This document shows, one piece after another, positions 61,196 to 64,000 of a DNA stretch of 64,000 nt. A program made the position numbers and the translations under genes. Positions within the stretch are counted from its first letter, which is position 1, and the number at the start of each line of letters is the position of its first letter. The stretch is from Klebsiella aerogenes. Lineage in GTDB: Bacteria; Pseudomonadota; Gammaproteobacteria; Enterobacterales; Enterobacteriaceae. Location of the stretch: assembly GCA_029027985.1 (NCBI GenBank), contig CP119076.1, positions 3,346,422 to 3,410,421 of the forward strand. The letters are read 5' to 3'. The notes under the pieces are model-generated. The model did not search any database, was not told the origin of the DNA, and worked only from the letters and a program-made list of their open reading frames with translations.

Positions 61196-64000
61196 TGGAT
61201 ATATCCCGCCAGTTCATCAATAACCCCACCCGCGTCTGGCTGGCTATTTTGCTGCTGGGCGTCGGGGGGATCTTCGCGCTGCTGAATATTGGCCGTCTCG
61301 AAGACCCGGCGTTTACCATCAAAACCGCCGTCATTATTACGCAATACCCCGGCGCTTCCGCTCAACAGGTTGAGGAGGAAGTGACGTTACCGCTGGAAAA
61401 CGCCCTACAGCAACTGCCGTACCTTGATAACGTCAGTTCTATCTCCTCGAATGGTTTATCGCAGATCACGGTGAATATCGCCTCGCATTACCATTCCAGC
61501 GAACTACCGCAAATTTGGGATGAACTGCGGCGACGGGTCGGCGACGCCAGTCGGCTTTTCCCGCCGGGAGTGGCGGCGCCATTTGTTAATGATGATTTTG
61601 GCGATGTTTTCGGCTTCTTCTTCGCCGTATCCGGCGACAGCTTTACTAACCCGGAATTAGTGCGCTATGCCGAGCAATTACGCCGGGAACTGATTCTGGT
61701 GCCGGGCGTCGGCAAAGTCGCGATCGGCGGCGCCATTCCGCAGCAGATCAATATCGATATCTCATTGCCTAAAATGGCCGCTCGTGGGATTACGCTCAAT
61801 CAGCTCGCGACACTCCTCAGCCGCCTCAACGTGGTCTCCAACGCCGGGGATATCCGCTCCGGCAGCGAATCGATCCGCCTTCATCCTACCGGTGAATTTG
61901 AGAATATCGATGAATTGGGCGATCTGCTGATAAGTCCCCACGGCGCCAGCGCCGCCACGCGACTGCGCGATATCGCGACGCTGTCACGCGGGCTGAACGA
62001 ATCGCCAGCCAGCATTTATCACGCCAATGGTCGCCAGGCCATCACAATGGGCGTCTCCTTTATTCCCGGCGTGAACGTCATTGACGTTGGCCGCGCGCTG
62101 GAGGCAAAACTCCAGCAAATGTCGGCGGATAAACCCGCCGGTATTAAGATTGACCTGTTTTACGATCAGGCGGCGGAGGTCGCGCATTCGGTCAATGGCT
62201 TTATCAGTAACTTCCTGATGGCGCTGGCGATCGTGGTCGGCGTGTTGCTGATTTTCATGGGTGTGCGAAGCGGGATCATCATCGCCTTCTCGCTGGCGCT
62301 GAATGTGCTCGGTACCCTGCTTATCATGTATCTCTGGGGGATCGAGCTACAACGGATCTCGCTCGGCGCGTTAATCATCGCGCTGAGTATGCTGGTCGAT
62401 AATGCGATTGTTATTGTCGAAGGCGTGCTCATTTCGCGTCAGCAAGGTTCGCCGTTGCTGGGCGCCATCAACTATGTGATCCGCCGTTCCGCGCTACCGC
62501 TGCTCGGCGCGACGGTCATTGCCATTCTCGCTTTCGCGCCAATTGGCTTGTCGCAGGATTCGACTGGGGAATACTGCAAATCTCTGTTTCAGGTGCTGTT
62601 GATTTCGCTGATGCTCAGCTGGTTTTCCGCACTGACCATTACGCCGGTATTAATAAAATGGTGGTTATTTAAAGGCGACGCTGCGGCCACGGAGCCAAAC
62701 GCAAACACCGATCCCTACGGCGGAGCCTTCTATCGCTGGTATCAGAGGATATTGCATACCCTGCTGCTGCACAAAAGCGTGACGCTGGTGGTGTTGGCCG
62801 CGCTCCTCGCCGGGTCAATTTGGGGATTCGGTTCCGTCAGGCAAAACTTTTTCCCCTCCTCAAACACGCCTATTTTCTTCGTCGACCTCTGGTTGCCCTA
62901 CGGAACGGATATTGCGGCGACGGAAAAAATGGCCAGCGATATTGAGCAAACGATTAAGGGCCAACCCGGCGTCGTGACCACCATCGCCACCATTGGCCAG
63001 GGGAGCATGCGCTTTATTCTGACCTACAGCGGCCAGCGCCAGTACAGCAACTATGCGCAGATTATGGTGCGTATGGACGATCAGCACAGCATCGCCCCCC
63101 TGACGCGCCATATTGACGCCTGGATTGCGCGCAACTATCCCCAGGTCAACGCCAGCAGTAAGCGCGTCATGTTTGGCCCTTCAGGCGATAGCGCGATTGA
63201 AGTACGTATCAAGGGGCCCGATCCTGATAAGCTGCGGTTTATCGCCAGCGAGACGCGCGACATCCTGGCGCAGGACCCCGCGACCGATAGCGTTCGCACC
63301 GACTGGCAGAACCGCAGCAAGGTGATCCGCCCGCAGTATTCGCCAATCATCGGCCGGGAACTCGGCGTGGATAAACAGGATATTGATAATGCCCTGGAGA
63401 TGAATTTTTCTGGTAGTCGCGTGGGCCTGTATCGTGAAGGCGCCGACCTGTTGCCGGTAGTGGTACGCCCGCCGCCGGCCGAGCGCCAGGATGCCAACCA
63501 TCTTAATAACGTGTTGGTCTGGAGCCAAAGCCGGCAGCAGTATATCCCGCTCAGTAATGTGGTCAGCCAATTCACGCTGGAGTGGGAGGACCCGCTAATT
63601 CTGCGCCGCGACCGCAGCCGGGTACTTACCGTGCAGACCGACCCGGATCCGTTAAGCAACCAGACCTCCGGCGATATTCTCGCCCGGGTCAAACCCAAAA
63701 TCGATGCCCTACCCCTGCCGCACGGCTACAGCATTGAATGGGGCGGCGATGCGGAAAACTCGAGTGAGGCGCAACAGGGGCTGTTCACTACCCTGCCGCT
63801 AGGCTTCCTGGTGATGTTTGTCATTACCGTATTAATGTTCAGTTCGCTCAAAAACGCCATCGCCATTTGGTTAACGGTGCCGCTGGCGCTGATTGGGGTA
63901 ACGCCGGGTTTCTTGCTCACCGGTATTCCCTTTGGCTTTATGGCGCTGATCGGCCTGCTGAGCCTCAGCGGTATGCTGATTCGCAACGGTATTGTGCTGG
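61195..64000 (+). CDS. RND-family efflux permease, 3'-truncated by the window edge
   Basis: The first 935 codons of an inner-membrane proton-driven exporter that normally has about 1,020-1,040. It begins MDISRQFINNPTRVWLAILL. A periplasmic pore domain, TM2-6 (about 335-500), TM7, the second pore domain and TM8-10 are visible. The TM4 proton-relay region reads LVDNAIVIVEG with D402-N403, where AcrB has two Asp; this is seen in the TriC/VexF-like branch. Substrate unknown. Confidence 0.9.
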   Translation, partial: MDISRQFINNPTRVWLAILLLGVGGIFALLNIGRLEDPAFTIKTAVIITQYPGASAQQVEEEVTLPLENALQQLPYLDNVSSISSNGLSQITVNIASHYHSSELPQIWDELRRRVGDASRLFPPGVAAPFVNDDFGDVFGFFFAVSGDSFTNPELVRYAEQLRRELILVPGVGKVAIGGAIPQQINIDISLPKMAARGITLNQLATLLSRLNVVSNAGDIRSGSESIRLHPTGEFENIDELGDLLISPHGASAATRLRDIATLSRGLNESPASIYHANGRQAITMGVSFIPGVNVIDVGRALEAKLQQMSADKPAGIKIDLFYDQAAEVAHSVNGFISNFLMALAIVVGVLLIFMGVRSGIIIAFSLALNVLGTLLIMYLWGIELQRISLGALIIALSMLVDNAIVIVEGVLISRQQGSPLLGAINYVIRRSALPLLGATVIAILAFAPIGLSQDSTGEYCKSLFQVLLISLMLSWFSALTITPVLIKWWLFKGDAAATEPNANTDPYGGAFYRWYQRILHTLLLHKSVTLVVLAALLAGSIWGFGSVRQNFFPSSNTPIFFVDLWLPYGTDIAATEKMASDIEQTIKGQPGVVTTIATIGQGSMRFILTYSGQRQYSNYAQIMVRMDDQHSIAPLTRHIDAWIARNYPQVNASSKRVMFGPSGDSAIEVRIKGPDPDKLRFIASETRDILAQDPATDSVRTDWQNRSKVIRPQYSPIIGRELGVDKQDIDNALEMNFSGSRVGLYREGADLLPVVVRPPPAERQDANHLNNVLVWSQSRQQYIPLSNVVSQFTLEWEDPLILRRDRSRVLTVQTDPDPLSNQTSGDILARVKPKIDALPLPHGYSIEWGGDAENSSEAQQGLFTTLPLGFLVMFVITVLMFSSLKNAIAIWLTVPLALIGVTPGFLLTGIPFGFMALIGLLSLSGMLIRNGIVL

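Overview
The window is about 57% GC by eye and looks like a chromosomal segment of a Klebsiella-type enterobacterium. Most proteins are recognisable orthologues of the E. coli K-12 ybi/ybh/bio region. The OmpX signal peptide, a complete hut (histidine utilisation) block between ybhB and ybhC, and an eptA-pmrA-pmrB block between ybhK and uvrB point to Klebsiella, possibly close to K. aerogenes or K. oxytoca. The species call is inference. I saw no rRNA, tRNA, transposase, prophage or CRISPR array.

Layout. 1-9.1 kb: tail of a tyrosine phosphatase, L,D-transpeptidase ldtB, a phospho-beta-glucosidase/GntR pair with a strong double palindrome, an aldo/keto reductase, then the manganese locus ybiR-mntR / mntS and opgE. 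9.1-17.5 kb: ompX, rhtA, dps, glnHPQ, rlmF, a flavin reductase, then mcbA, ybiI and ybiJ. 17.5-31 kb: dinG-ybiB, rhlE, the cecR-ybhGFSR drug-export operon, ybhQ, clsB and ybhL. 31-35 kb: moaABCDE behind a Moco riboswitch, divergent from ybhK.

35-41 kb: eptA-pmrA-pmrB, followed by a convergent 30-codon membrane-peptide gene with its own perfect PmrA box, then uvrB with a LexA box. 41-46.4 kb: bioDCFB and bioA around a BirA operator. 47-54.8 kb: two hut transcription units, hutIGC and hutUHT, with matching HutC operators and a NAC/CRP-type hutU promoter. 55-64 kb: a near-exact copy of the lambda attB core, ybhC, a P-type cation ATPase with a UspA-family protein, and an RND efflux pair preceded by a 36-codon membrane peptide. 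The RND permease runs off the end.

Regulatory circuits readable in the DNA: MntR boxes on mntS, NtrC/sigma-54 on glnHPQ, LexA on dinG and uvrB, a CecR-type palindrome, a ModE-type site and Moco switch on moa, PmrA boxes on eptA and the small peptide gene, BirA on bio, and HutC/NAC/CRP on hut. The most interesting points for follow-up are the two unlisted membrane micropeptides (38535-38627 and 59940-60050), the vacant lambda-type attachment core, and a probable ybhP deletion scar in front of clsB. Comparisons with E. coli are from memory of its gene order and sequences, not from a search.
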